In this document: in pieces, positions 35,578 to 45,982 of the stretch
How positions within the stretch are numbered: position 1 is the first letter of the stretch
Layout: every line of letters begins with the position of its first letter
Assembly: GCF_001442625.1 (NCBI RefSeq)
Contig: NZ_LMZQ01000042.1
Span: forward strand, 1 to 54,906
Source: Pedobacter ginsenosidimutans
GTDB taxonomy: Bacteria > Bacteroidota > Bacteroidia > Sphingobacteriales > Sphingobacteriaceae
Reading direction: 5' to 3'
Length of the DNA: 54,906 nucleotides
Translations under genes and position numbers: made by a program
The notes under the pieces: model-generated
Seen by the model: the letters and a program-made list of their open reading frames with translations, nothing else
Told to the model about the DNA's origin: nothing
Databases searched by the model: none

Positions 35578-37044
35578 CTATTTAGTGTAAAATGGATTTT
35601 GTACAAGATTAGGATCTGTAAATAACTCGCTCTGATAAATCGGCAGGTAATGGCTATTGGGATCTCTAAATTTGGTAATGGCCGATTGTTGAAGCGTAGG
35701 CGATACTGTTTTAGCAGCAAGATCTAACAGAATATCAATACGGCTATAGTTATTGCGCTTGGCATGGCGTAAAAGGTCGAACCATCTTTTGCCTTCAAAA
35801 GCAAATTCTCTGGCACGTTCGGCCAAAATATAATCGCACAAAGCTTCAGTTTCTGAAGGGTCTACAGTAGCTTTTGTAGCATCTACCGCATTACGTCTTG
35901 ATCGCAGTTCATCAACCAATGCCAAAGCTTCTACACCGCCTCCCGTTAAAGCCAAAGCTTCGGCTTTAATCATCATGATATCTGAATAACGGTATGCTTG
36001 CCATTTTACATAAGAAGGATTTTCTGTCCCATATTTTTGGATGGTAAAAGCCGAACTATAATAAGATCCCGGTCTGATATCATAGTTATTATCCGGATCA
36101 ACGTCATCTGGAATAAAGATTTCGGTACTCAAAAACGGGGAACCGATAAAACGTCTTCTGCTATTTACAAATAAATTATAAAACGGGTTTTCAATCGCCT
36201 GGTCAAATTCAAATATGGTTTCGATGGATGAGCCTTTAAAAAACACATTATTGTACCAGCCAGAACCTGCACCAACCAGGGCAAATCTTTGCGAACTGAT
36301 AATTTTATTGCACTCGGTAATACAGTTCGGATAATCTTCCATCCACAGGTACACATCGGCTAACAAAGCATTTACGGTAAATTTGGTTACCCTACCCTTA
36401 TCAAACCTTGTGCTGCCATAAGTGGTAACCGCTCCCTGCTCTGCCTTTTTTAAGTCGGCAACAATCTGTTTTAAAATATCGGCCTGTTTGGTTTTCGGCA
36501 GATCCTGTAAATCGGTATCTTTTACAGTGGCGGTTAATTTTAATGGTACATCTCTAAATGTGCGCAGCAGGTAAAAATACATGAGGCTTCTTAGCGTAAG
36601 CGCTTCTGCCACATAACCGTTCAATGCTGCATCGGTAAAAGTGGGATCGGTAGCTTTAACACCAGGTGCAAAATCAAGTACGGTATTACAATAATTAATG
36701 GTACGGTAAAATGCTGCCCATCTTGCTGTTGTATTATCCTGGGTAATATTTACATTGATAATATCCGTTTCCTCTGTTGTAATACTTGGTCCACCTGCAA
36801 TCATATCTGCCCTGAGCTCGCCATACATAAACATGTACTCCAATAAAGATTTATCGCCAATACCTGGAGGAGGCGCCAGTAAAGAGGTGTAGCAACCGGA
36901 AACTGCTGCTAAAACATCTTCTTTCGTTTTCCAGAATTCCTGTCTGGTAATGCCATCTCTAGGTTTAAGATCGAGCCATTTGTTGCAAGAGCTGCTCATC
37001 ACCAGCATCATCAATAAACAAGTGCTATATAAAATATTTTTCAT
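35578..37044 (-). CDS. SusD/RagB lipoprotein (first of the operon)
   Basis: A 488-residue SusD-family lipoprotein with lipobox SSSC (Cys20). It has REFWKTKEDVLAAVSGCY near residues 35-52, SLMYFYLLRTFRDVP near 150, FAFEGKRWFDLLRHAKR near 415 and ends with NLVQNPFYTK. It lies 10 bp after its SusC and 10 bp before a FAS1 gene, so all are likely co-translated. It presumably binds an oligosaccharide, in view of the GH105 and PL22-like genes upstream. Confidence 0.92.
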   Translation of the reverse strand: MKNILYSTCLLMMLVMSSSCNKWLDLKPRDGITRQEFWKTKEDVLAAVSGCYTSLLAPPPGIGDKSLLEYMFMYGELRADMIAGGPSITTEETDIINVNITQDNTTARWAAFYRTINYCNTVLDFAPGVKATDPTFTDAALNGYVAEALTLRSLMYFYLLRTFRDVPLKLTATVKDTDLQDLPKTKQADILKQIVADLKKAEQGAVTTYGSTRFDKGRVTKFTVNALLADVYLWMEDYPNCITECNKIISSQRFALVGAGSGWYNNVFFKGSSIETIFEFDQAIENPFYNLFVNSRRRFIGSPFLSTEIFIPDDVDPDNNYDIRPGSYYSSAFTIQKYGTENPSYVKWQAYRYSDIMMIKAEALALTGGGVEALALVDELRSRRNAVDATKATVDPSETEALCDYILAERAREFAFEGKRWFDLLRHAKRNNYSRIDILLDLAAKTVSPTLQQSAITKFRDPNSHYLPIYQSELFTDPNLVQNPFYTK

Positions 37045-37054
37045 CAGTTTTGAA

Positions 37055-40000
37055 TTAAAAGTTAGCAGTTAAACCGAAAGTGATTGTTTTAATTGGCGGC
37101 GTGGTAGAATTATCTATCACCGTGTTCGACCCATTTAACTTAATTGGCACCTCAGGGTCCTGACCAGTATATTTAGTAAATGTTAAGATATTCTGAACGG
37201 TAAGATTGGTGGTAAGCGATTTCATACCCAATCTCTTCATAAAGGTTTTGCCAAAATCATACTTTAACACCACCGAGCTCAATCTTAAAAATGATCCATC
37301 TTCAATGTATCGGTCGGAGCCTAAAAAGTTATAGCCCGTACCATACATGGCTCTTGGCATATCGGTAACATCGCCCTCTTTTTTCCATCGGCGCAATACG
37401 GCTGTACTTTGGTTATTAAAACCATACATATTGGTGGTGTTAATCTTAGTACCGTTAATAATATCGTATCCGGTGCGGAAAGTGAAGTTAAAACCTAAAC
37501 GAAGGTTTCCGTTGATGGTTAGGTTAGATCCAAATCCTCCCGTTAGTTTTGGATTACCATTACCCAGGTACACAATGTCTTTATAATCGATGTTCCCGTC
37601 ATGGTTGATATCTTCATACATGGCATCGCCCGGTTGGAAAACATAATCGATAGATGGATAAGCAAAACGCATGTAAATTTTATCGCCGTTCGGTCCAACA
37701 ATCTGGTTTCCATTCTCATCCAATGCAACTGTTGCATTTTTATCAGGATATACACCTTTAAATTTGAAGCCATAAAACGACCCGAAAGGATTATTTTCCT
37801 GCACAAATACTTTGTACACATTGTTGCTGGTTACCCTACCTTTGTTTTCTCTAGGGTATAGAGGAGAAACCTCGCGGATTACGTTTTCGTTGTGCGCAAT
37901 ATTGAAGGATAGGTCTAATCTTATCTTTTTCTTTTTGATCACAGTAGCATTCAGGTTTACTTCCCAACCCTGGTTATCCATAGTACCCACATTCATATCA
38001 ACCCCTCCATAACCGTTATAACTCGCTACCTGTAAACCCGGATAAAACAGATCGGTAGTACGTTTACGGTATAAATCGAAATCGATATTTAAATTTTTAA
38101 AGAGGTTTAAAGTAATACCAAGATTGGATTGGGTAACAGTTTCCCACCTTAAATCGGTTAATTCCATATTGGTAGAATATACCCCTGCATTATCCAAATA
38201 ACTAAAACCGTAATTCTGATAAATATTGAAATAAGTATAATCGTAACGCGGCACATTACCACTTTTACCGTAACTGGCCCTTAAACTAAAATCATCTACA
38301 TATTTATTAGCCTTTTTCATAAAAGGTTCGCCAGATATCCGCCAACGACCAGAAACTGAAGGAAAAATACCATATCGGTTAGCAGCACCGAACCTGGAAT
38401 TACCATCGCCCCTAATGCTACCATTAATGATATAACGGTCTAAAAATTTGTATTGAACGTTAGCCAATAAACCAACTGACCTGGTTTGCCCTAATGATGA
38501 TGATGCAGAACCTGTGTAATTGGTACGGCTATCAACAGAAGGGTCGGATAAATACGATGATGCAGTATTGGTAGAAAACAAGTACTGCCCAGTCCTGCGG
38601 CTATCTTCACTATCGAAGCGTAAAAAACCTATGATATCGTGTCTATCGTTCAATTTCGGTGTATAGGCCAACGTCATACTGGTGTTCATGGTGAATGAAT
38701 CGCCATCAGCATCTGAAGCTGTATTGACTACAGATTCGGTATATGGGCGGCCTGTTGCAATCTGTGGAAGGAAGGTTTTTACTTTGGTGTTATTAATATT
38801 TACCATAAAACTTCCATTCAGGCGTAGCACACTTGGCAAAATTTCGTACTGTAGACTAAATTTTGGTGTAATCCGTTCTCCCAATTGATGGTTACTACCT
38901 GCTGTTGCCATCGCCAAAGGGTTAAAAGTTCCGGTTACCTTTTTAGTATCGAAGTTATATAAGAATGAGCCTTGTGCGGTTGCCGCAGGACTAAAAAAGT
39001 TTGAAGTTAAATTCCCATACTCATCGTACTCGTAAATGCTCTGGTTAGGCATTTTGGTATAAGCTACATCTCTAACATTCTGCGTAAAAAGGCCATTCTG
39101 GTCGATATGTGTATAAGAAATATCAGAACTGAACCTGATTTTGTTCGACACCATATAATCTAAATTCACCCTTGCCGAAACACGGTTTAAATCGGTGCCA
39201 ATGGTAGTACCTGTTTGGTTAAAATAATTTACCGAAGCACGGTATCTGGCTTTTTCACCACCACCGGAAATAGATAGGTTATGATCTTGAAGGTAACCTA
39301 CCCTCGTAATGGCCGATAACCAATCGGTATTGTTGCTGTAATTATAGTAATTATAAGGGTCGTTCGGATCATATTGAAATTGTTTTGCAAATTCTGAAGT
39401 AGAAAACTGACGGCCCGCATTATAATATTCTTCCAAAACGAGTGATGAATACTGGTTACCATCCAGCATCGGGATCGGACTTGGCTGTTTAGAATACGAA
39501 CCTTTAAAATTATAGGAAATAGCTGGCGGACCAATTGAACCTCTTTTTGTGGTAATGATCAATACTCCGTTTGCTGCTCTCGATCCCCAAACGGCTGTAG
39601 CCGCGGCATCTTTTAACACGCTAATTTCTTTAATATCAGATGGGGCAATATTTAATAACTGACCATAATTGTTCTCATCAGAAGTGGCAAAATTAAAATC
39701 AGAAGGGATGGTAATATCGTAAGGCATACCATCCAATACAATTAACGGATCGGTAGCACCATTAATGGAAGATGTACCACGGATACGGATCTGCATCGGC
39801 GCACCTGGGTCGCCTGTACTAGCGGTAATATCAACCCCTGCCATGCGGCCTTGCAAGGCCTGATCGATTGATGCCGACTGGAGGTCTTCGAGTTCTTTGG
39901 CATCAATGGTAACCGTAGCCGAAGTCTGATCGCGTTTATCGATCGTCATTCCACTTCCATTGTTAGTTTTGGCTCTCGAAACAATCTGAACTTCATCCAT

Positions 40001-40330
40001 CTGATTTTCAGAAGGTTCTAACTGGAAATTGATCACTGCCTTATCGATATTTACGGGTGCTGTAGACCTATATCCGATATATGAAACCGATATCCTATAG
40101 GTTTTATCTGCTACCGGCAAAGAATAGTTTCCATCAATATCGGTCGAAACGCCTTTAATTACCCTTTTATCTTTATCAACAATTACAACAGATGCACCAA
40201 TAATGGGCTGCTTATCTTTTTTATCAATTACCTTACCCTTTACATAGTTAATTTGTTGTGCATAGGTTAGGGACGATACCAACAAACAGCATAGTAAAAT
40301 AAAAAAACTATAATTATATCTTTTAGTCAT
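37055..40330 (-). CDS. SusC/RagA TonB-dependent receptor (first of the operon)
   Basis: A 1091-residue outer-membrane receptor: signal peptide (LLCCLLVSSLTYAQ, ending near 25), carboxypeptidase-like domain (about 29-110, VKGKVIDKKDKQPIIGASV), TonB-box region MDEVQIVSRAK, plug with KEISVLKDAAATAVWGSRAANG, and a beta barrel ending TFGLTANF. It lacks an STN domain, so it is not a transducer for an ECF sigma factor. It is 6 bp from the large FAS1 gene upstream and 10 bp from SusD downstream. Confidence 0.93.
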   Translation of the reverse strand: MTKRYNYSFFILLCCLLVSSLTYAQQINYVKGKVIDKKDKQPIIGASVVIVDKDKRVIKGVSTDIDGNYSLPVADKTYRISVSYIGYRSTAPVNIDKAVINFQLEPSENQMDEVQIVSRAKTNNGSGMTIDKRDQTSATVTIDAKELEDLQSASIDQALQGRMAGVDITASTGDPGAPMQIRIRGTSSINGATDPLIVLDGMPYDITIPSDFNFATSDENNYGQLLNIAPSDIKEISVLKDAAATAVWGSRAANGVLIITTKRGSIGPPAISYNFKGSYSKQPSPIPMLDGNQYSSLVLEEYYNAGRQFSTSEFAKQFQYDPNDPYNYYNYSNNTDWLSAITRVGYLQDHNLSISGGGEKARYRASVNYFNQTGTTIGTDLNRVSARVNLDYMVSNKIRFSSDISYTHIDQNGLFTQNVRDVAYTKMPNQSIYEYDEYGNLTSNFFSPAATAQGSFLYNFDTKKVTGTFNPLAMATAGSNHQLGERITPKFSLQYEILPSVLRLNGSFMVNINNTKVKTFLPQIATGRPYTESVVNTASDADGDSFTMNTSMTLAYTPKLNDRHDIIGFLRFDSEDSRRTGQYLFSTNTASSYLSDPSVDSRTNYTGSASSSLGQTRSVGLLANVQYKFLDRYIINGSIRGDGNSRFGAANRYGIFPSVSGRWRISGEPFMKKANKYVDDFSLRASYGKSGNVPRYDYTYFNIYQNYGFSYLDNAGVYSTNMELTDLRWETVTQSNLGITLNLFKNLNIDFDLYRKRTTDLFYPGLQVASYNGYGGVDMNVGTMDNQGWEVNLNATVIKKKKIRLDLSFNIAHNENVIREVSPLYPRENKGRVTSNNVYKVFVQENNPFGSFYGFKFKGVYPDKNATVALDENGNQIVGPNGDKIYMRFAYPSIDYVFQPGDAMYEDINHDGNIDYKDIVYLGNGNPKLTGGFGSNLTINGNLRLGFNFTFRTGYDIINGTKINTTNMYGFNNQSTAVLRRWKKEGDVTDMPRAMYGTGYNFLGSDRYIEDGSFLRLSSVVLKYDFGKTFMKRLGMKSLTTNLTVQNILTFTKYTGQDPEVPIKLNGSNTVIDNSTTPPIKTITFGLTANF

Positions 40331-40336
40331 CTCGGT

Positions 40337-42562
40337 TTAGAATTGATATTTTAAATAAGAATTGATTTGATGGATCACCGTTCTGTTAGATAACACGTTG
40401 CTTCTATCGGTTGTACCCAGCAAAACATTAACAGAAGTATTGGTTACATCTCTTAGCGTGAGTGTATTGGTAGTATTGGTAAATACAGTAACCTTGGCTG
40501 CATCTCCCGAATCGTTTTTAAGCAAACTTTCAAAAGAACCTGTTTTCTGTCCATCGCTTGCTACTGTGCTTTTAATAATATGGTATTGGATAAATTTGGC
40601 CACCCGGCTAATATCTCCTGCATCTGTTGGCGCATAGTTTGGCGTTCCGTTGGCTAATTTCGGTAATAACCCAGCGGTTACCGCAGCTTGTATAGCCGCA
40701 TTTGTAGGAATGAAAACGGTGTATGAAGTGCCGTCGGTAACCCCTTGAATTGCGCCTGTAGCAGCCGTATAAAGCGTAACGTTATTTTTAAGATACTGAA
40801 AGAAAGAATAATAAGGATCGGTTGTTAGCGTACCATATTTTTCGATATGCTTGCTTACCGGAAGTACAGTATACATCAGCACTTTGGCAGCATAGGCATC
40901 AGCACCATTAACAGCCGTGGCAACCGAATCGATCTTAATACTTTTATCGGCAACTGCGGGTAAATCTTCTGTACCAGCTGAAGAGAAAAAACCGTTGTTG
41001 TACTTAATGTATTCACCACCCGAAGTTTCTAAAATACCAGCCGTTGTGGCAAAATTTGGTACAGCACGGTCGCCCAGTGGGATAATATGCGTTTGCAAGA
41101 GTCGCCTTAAAATATTGAGGTCGCCCCTAATAGGCGACGAAGGATAAAAGGGGTCGTATGAGAACCCTAAACTTACCAGGGTGGCATCAGGAATTGGGAT
41201 AACAATATATTTTAATGAGGCCGTTTTAATTGGAATAGCATAGCCTAATACGTCAAGCGCCTGTTTCATAATGTAGTAGGTAGGATCTAAATTTACTTTC
41301 CCATAAACGGTCGAAAATACATTGGCATTTTGGGCAGCGTTTACGCCGTAAAACAATCCATTACTTAAAAACTGCTTGTCTACAACGTTTGCAGGCGTAA
41401 GTTTAGTGGCTTCGCCCAAAAAGCTGTTAACCGTATTAAACTTGCTTGGCCATACGGTAGTTCTATACAAATGTGAGTTGATAAAATCCCTGATGATATC
41501 GGATCTTAAAGAAAACAGTTCGTTCAGCTGTGCTTTATAGTTTCCGGGCTGTAGCCTGTTTTTTGCGTAATATTTTAACAGCACCTTGGCATAAGCCTCA
41601 ACCGCATCATCGGTTGGTGCAAAAATGGTATACATACCAATCTGCGCATCGTTGGCATCTTCTTTTAGATAATTTTCGTTGTTGGGTGAGAAACCCAGCA
41701 ATATGCTATAGTTTTTAGCGTAAACGTTATCGCTTTTGCCTGTTAATACCTGGTAACGATGGGTAATGTCGGTATTTAAATTATAGCTTACATATTTATC
41801 CAAAAGGGATTTGAAGGCACCATACTGTGCTTTAGTGCCAATATACTGATCGATACTTTGTGGCGGTGTAAGCACCTTATCTACGATGTGGATTACGCCA
41901 TTTTCGGCTACAATATCTTGCTCGATAATTTTTCCAGGGCCCACATTTTTTCCGGTGTACTCAGTATTTGGATAAAAATAATTATAATCTAAAGCACTGA
42001 TACCCGCAAAAGTGACGAAGGGGCTAAGAAAATAGGGCAGGTTTTTATTGTTAAAATCGGTTGGCAAATAAGCTCCGTTCCGGTTACCCGCAATTACCTT
42101 TATTGCTTTACCATCATTGTCTATGCCATCATAAACAAAATCGTAATAAACGGTACGTCGCCTAAAACCAACATTTTTAACAAAACCTTTTGCAGTTAAA
42201 TTATCGCTTAAACGTTCTACTTTTTCTCCATCATAAGTCATTGAATAACGTACAATTGCCGAAGCGAGGGTTGCATTTATCTCGGTTAAGTTGTTTTCGG
42301 TCATGTAGGTGGTAAAAGCTGCATCTGTTGGTGCAAAAACCGTCCACGAACCTGCTTTGCTTAAGGTTTCTTTATAGCCTGATTTATCTATACAATCTAA
42401 AAATCTGGTAAAATTCCCTTTGGCCTGAAGCTGTTGATAAATTGGATCGGCTAATGTTTCAGGACGGCCATAGAACTCATCAAATTCTTTTTTCCGGCAA
42501 GCGCTGAGAATGAATATAATCGCCAAATTAACGATTAAAAATTTTTGTAAAATTTTACTCAT
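40337..42562 (-). CDS. Large multi-FAS1 lipoprotein, 741 residues
   Basis: First gene of the seven-gene run. Lipobox LSAC (Cys22). Four FAS1-like units can be traced: about 45-237 (WTVFAPTDAAF ... GVIHIVDKVLTP), 240-420 (MYTIFAPTDDAV ... GLFYGVN), 425-590 (YYIMKQALDVLGYAI, then GEYIKYNN) and 595-741 (SYTVFIPTNAAI ... VIHQINSYLKY). Units 1, 2 and 4 keep the H1 and H2 motifs; unit 3 is degenerate. It is likely a surface-exposed binding or scaffold protein for the SusCD complexes. Confidence 0.85.
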   Translation of the reverse strand: MSKILQKFLIVNLAIIFILSACRKKEFDEFYGRPETLADPIYQQLQAKGNFTRFLDCIDKSGYKETLSKAGSWTVFAPTDAAFTTYMTENNLTEINATLASAIVRYSMTYDGEKVERLSDNLTAKGFVKNVGFRRRTVYYDFVYDGIDNDGKAIKVIAGNRNGAYLPTDFNNKNLPYFLSPFVTFAGISALDYNYFYPNTEYTGKNVGPGKIIEQDIVAENGVIHIVDKVLTPPQSIDQYIGTKAQYGAFKSLLDKYVSYNLNTDITHRYQVLTGKSDNVYAKNYSILLGFSPNNENYLKEDANDAQIGMYTIFAPTDDAVEAYAKVLLKYYAKNRLQPGNYKAQLNELFSLRSDIIRDFINSHLYRTTVWPSKFNTVNSFLGEATKLTPANVVDKQFLSNGLFYGVNAAQNANVFSTVYGKVNLDPTYYIMKQALDVLGYAIPIKTASLKYIVIPIPDATLVSLGFSYDPFYPSSPIRGDLNILRRLLQTHIIPLGDRAVPNFATTAGILETSGGEYIKYNNGFFSSAGTEDLPAVADKSIKIDSVATAVNGADAYAAKVLMYTVLPVSKHIEKYGTLTTDPYYSFFQYLKNNVTLYTAATGAIQGVTDGTSYTVFIPTNAAIQAAVTAGLLPKLANGTPNYAPTDAGDISRVAKFIQYHIIKSTVASDGQKTGSFESLLKNDSGDAAKVTVFTNTTNTLTLRDVTNTSVNVLLGTTDRSNVLSNRTVIHQINSYLKYQF

Positions 42563-42691
42563 AGCAATTTCATTGGATAAACGGCCATTAAAATACTGGG
42601 CAATAAAAAGCTATGGATCTAAATCAATTAGAAATTAAGAAATGAAAAAACTGACTTAAAGGGTGAGTAGATTTTTACTGCATAGAATCGT

Positions 42692-42707
42692 ATTAACGTT
42701 CGTTAAT
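42692..42707. promoter_or_regulatory. Perfect palindrome upstream of the FAS1/SusCD operon
   Basis: ATTAACG-TT-CGTTAAT, seven-base arms, 130 bp upstream of the first FAS1 gene. It has the look of a dimeric repressor site. The rest of the 436-bp gap 42563-42998 shows no gene. Confidence 0.4.
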
Positions 42708-42998
42708 TAAATAGTTGGTTAAAAAGTTATTTGGTTAGTGAATTATTTCTTAAATATATAGAGGCAGAACAAAATTTCCATCCTGTACTATCCTGTCTTC
42801 TTACTATAAAATATTATCATAAAAAGACAACATCAATCTTAAGCGGAGGTAAATCGTTTTAAGCAAGCTTTAATGCCTTTAAAAAAAATTAAACAATAGT
42901 ATTGCTGATCAAAAAAAACATTAACAGTACAAGAAATAAGACAAAATACGAGGACTATCCTGCAATTAGCAGTAGTTGTCATGTTGTTTGGTTTAAAG

Positions 42999-44360
42999 CT
43001 ATTTACTATTCATCCATCCTTCCGGGATAGAAATTACACAGATGTTCATGGATCGATTATCTTCAGACAACATCGCTGATTGGATTTCGATTTTTTTACC
43101 ATCAGGGCTCATGGTAGGATGCGGATGATCTGCAGCTGTTTGCTTATGTCCTGCCGAGAGTAGTTTCATTTCATGCGTTTTCCTATTAATCAGATAAATG
43201 CTTCTCGAAAAATCGTCGCCAACGGCCCACTTTCCGTCTGGCGAACCGCTTACATGCCAAAGCCCGCTACCAGTTGGTGTTTGACCTTCAATTCTCATTT
43301 CCCTTGTTCTTAAATTTACAATAGCCAGCCCGGTAGGTTTTTCGCGGGTGCCTGATGGTCCCCAGGCATTTTCTTGCCCGGGATTGGCACCGTTCACCTC
43401 AGTTTGTGGGGCAGATACAGCACCAGTTCCGGATATGGGCCTGTGCCCCATAATGGCCATGGCTACCTCATCACGCGAAATGATGGCTTCGTGGGTAACC
43501 CATTCATAATCGGCCTCTGGATATAGTGGGCGTAACCCTGTTCCATCAGCCAATACAGTCCAGGTTCGTTGTGGCGATTTCCCTCCGGTTTCCCAGCAAA
43601 AAACAATTTCGCCGGCAAGCCAGGGATTGGTCTGTATATGCCCTACCTGAAAAGGAACGGAAACTACATATTTGATTTCGCCGGTATGAATATTCATCCC
43701 TGCTATACCCGATGGGCCAGCACCCATTTTCCGTGGCCCGAAGTTCGGTTCCAGTTTAATTCCTGCTGCAAGATGTTTAGCCGCTTCTTCTTTACCCACC
43801 CTGAAATAAGCCCAGTTTTCGTCGCCATCAAGCGCCATATCGCCACCTGCACCAATTTCTTCGGGTGTAGTTCCACAAATACGTTCATAAGCCGATACAG
43901 GCTTCATTTTACCAGATTTACTATCTGCAAATACCTTAGCCAGATTTACCTCCATAATTTTTACTGCCCCACCTATGCGTTTGCCCGAATCAATATTCCG
44001 CATAAAATATAGTTTCATCGATTTTCTGGCCACATTCAACATTCCGGTGTAGCCACCTTCGGTAACCTGAACAAGATCTCCCGTTTGCTCATTTACCGCC
44101 ATTGCCTCTCCTTTAACCCTTCCCGATCGGAATATCAGCCATTGTCCATCAGCAGTCCACTGGTTATGTGTCTGATAAATCTTCGAATCTCCTGCAGGCG
44201 TACTGGTTAGAAAGGTAAGTACAGCACCCGTAACAGGATCTTTAAGCACTTTTCTCTCTGAAGGAAAACGTTTACCAATCTGTGCGTAGCCGGGCTGATA
44301 ATTAAACACTAAAATGCAGGTAAAAGCGGTAATGAGAAATGAACAGAATGTATATTTCAT
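42999..44360 (-). CDS. Exported oligogalacturonate-lyase-like beta-propeller (PL22-type)
   Basis: A 453-residue protein with signal peptide (about 1-26) and a seven-bladed propeller of the PL22/Ogl family, which cleaves unsaturated digalacturonate. Marks are DPVTGAVLTFLTS, IYQTHNQWTADGQWLIFRS, THEAIISRDEVAMAIMGHRP and DHPHPTMSPDGKK; the HPH pair matches the metal-binding histidines of Ogl as I recall them. Known Ogl enzymes are about 390 residues and cytoplasmic, so this exported form is longer. It follows the GH105 gene by 27 bp, a consistent partner for pectin breakdown. Confidence 0.75.
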   Translation of the reverse strand: MKYTFCSFLITAFTCILVFNYQPGYAQIGKRFPSERKVLKDPVTGAVLTFLTSTPAGDSKIYQTHNQWTADGQWLIFRSGRVKGEAMAVNEQTGDLVQVTEGGYTGMLNVARKSMKLYFMRNIDSGKRIGGAVKIMEVNLAKVFADSKSGKMKPVSAYERICGTTPEEIGAGGDMALDGDENWAYFRVGKEEAAKHLAAGIKLEPNFGPRKMGAGPSGIAGMNIHTGEIKYVVSVPFQVGHIQTNPWLAGEIVFCWETGGKSPQRTWTVLADGTGLRPLYPEADYEWVTHEAIISRDEVAMAIMGHRPISGTGAVSAPQTEVNGANPGQENAWGPSGTREKPTGLAIVNLRTREMRIEGQTPTGSGLWHVSGSPDGKWAVGDDFSRSIYLINRKTHEMKLLSAGHKQTAADHPHPTMSPDGKKIEIQSAMLSEDNRSMNICVISIPEGWMNSK

Positions 44361-44387
44361 CGTTATTTTGGTTAAAAGCAGCGTTGA

Positions 44388-45770
44388 TTATTTATACATC
44401 TGTACTGAACTATCGTTCATTACAAAAGGGTGCTCTTGTAACAAACGATAAGTTTCTGCTCCTGCCAAAAGCACCGGGCCATAGCTATGTGCCGCAAAAA
44501 CATTTACAGGCCTATAATAGTAAAATGCAGGATCGAAACCCATGCCCGTACCCACACATGTACCTTCTACCTGGCCGTTTACATTTATTTTAGTACTTAC
44601 TGCATTCCAGGCCAAAAGCGCCATAGGGCCATAAGCTTTGGCATCTAGCCAGCCTTTGTTAACTGCACGGGCAATGCAATAGGTATAAATGGCGGTAGCA
44701 GAAGTTTCCAAATAAGAATCGTTGCGATCCAAAAGCTGATGCCAAAAACCTGTCCCATCCTGCAGCGCTGCCAAACCTTTTACATGTGCTTTTAGCATTT
44801 GCAAGATATAGGGCCTACCGGGATGGTTTACAGGCAAGGCATCCAGCAGTTCTATTTTGGTCATAAGTGCCCAGCCATTTGCCCTCGCCCAATGAAACTG
44901 GGGATGGGGATCCATATCCTGAACCCAGCCGTGCATATACAATCCTTTTTCTGGGTTAAACATCCGTTCGGCAAACAATCTGTATTGTTTCACCGCCTCA
45001 TCAAAATATTTATTTTCACCAGTTAACACCCCCATCTGGGCAATTGCCGGCAGGCTCATGTAGAGATCATCAAGCCATAGCGTATTGGGTTGCGGCCTGT
45101 TCCTGGCCAATGTACCGTCTTTCAGGCGGAACTCTTTGGTCATGATGTAATTTAAATAATGATCAATAACCGGGCGGAGATCGGCTTTCACTTCTCCTGT
45201 TCGTTGCGTCTTAATCATTGCAGCAGCAATAGAACCTGCATCATCCAATGCATGTGGATCTATTACCGAACGAACCGGTGTTACTGCCGTTTTATTTGTT
45301 TTTAAATATTTTTGATAAGCAGAAACAACATTTGCCAAAAAACTAATCCGCTTAACGGTATAATCCTTAAATTTTTGATCTCCTGTTGCAGTAGCAACCT
45401 CCAGCATACCAGTATAAGTAACACCCCATTCGTAACTCGTTAAACGATAGTCTCCAGGTTTAAATACCGAACTGGAATCTGCTTTCTTTAAATCAGAAAC
45501 CACTTTTCCCGAAACCTTATCTATTAGTTCGAAAGGGGTTGTTTTATCCAGATAACTATAAATCCGATCTAACGATGCTTTAACATCCGCCATTTTTGTT
45601 TCACCATAAGGTGTAACATAGGCTGGCTTTAGCAAATGTAGTGGCGAGGTAACATCATTACCTCTATGTTCTACATATTGAGCAAAAGCAGGTACACCAG
45701 TGCACATCACAATAAAAACAAACAATATTTTAGATCCCGAAGTTTTAATCGGATTGGTAAAAACAAACAT
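44388..45770 (-). CDS. GH105/GH88-type unsaturated uronyl hydrolase
   Basis: A 460-residue exported enzyme (signal about 1-31, ending PAFAQ). The alpha6/alpha6-barrel family removes the unsaturated uronic acid left by pectin lyases. Signature parts are DYRLTSYEWGVTYTGMLEVA, NTLWLDDLYMSLPAIAQMG, FHWARANGWALMTKIELLD and SYLETSATAIYTYCIARAV; the WLDDLYM Asp and the HWARANGW block are the active-site region. Together with the PL22-like lyase it points to pectin or rhamnogalacturonan as the locus substrate. Confidence 0.9.
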   Translation of the reverse strand: MFVFTNPIKTSGSKILFVFIVMCTGVPAFAQYVEHRGNDVTSPLHLLKPAYVTPYGETKMADVKASLDRIYSYLDKTTPFELIDKVSGKVVSDLKKADSSSVFKPGDYRLTSYEWGVTYTGMLEVATATGDQKFKDYTVKRISFLANVVSAYQKYLKTNKTAVTPVRSVIDPHALDDAGSIAAAMIKTQRTGEVKADLRPVIDHYLNYIMTKEFRLKDGTLARNRPQPNTLWLDDLYMSLPAIAQMGVLTGENKYFDEAVKQYRLFAERMFNPEKGLYMHGWVQDMDPHPQFHWARANGWALMTKIELLDALPVNHPGRPYILQMLKAHVKGLAALQDGTGFWHQLLDRNDSYLETSATAIYTYCIARAVNKGWLDAKAYGPMALLAWNAVSTKINVNGQVEGTCVGTGMGFDPAFYYYRPVNVFAAHSYGPVLLAGAETYRLLQEHPFVMNDSSVQMYK

Positions 45771-45860
45771 AATAGATGGCTTAAACTATATCATTGCTCC
45801 CAAATGGGACAAAACATATATGGGTTTATAAATGGTTAATCATCCCAATCTATAATAATT

Positions 45861-45897
45861 AAAAAAAAGAAGCGACCTGCTCTGTCCTGCTTCTTCC
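45861..45897 (-). terminator. Minus-strand terminator
   Basis: Minus strand: stem AAGAAGC ... GCTTCTT with a 15-base loop, followed by T6. It lies between the cyclase gene and the GH105 gene. Confidence 0.55.
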
Positions 45898-45982
45898 GTA
45901 AAGAAATTATTACAGTATCTATGAAATATGAAATTAGTAGGATTTATGAGAACGATAGTCTTTATTTGACATATTAAAATAA

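Noticed and set aside
35568..35720. N-terminal extension of the 604-residue FAS1 protein
   Set aside because: It lies inside the susD coding sequence and would hide the lipoprotein signal; the ATG at 35567 is better.
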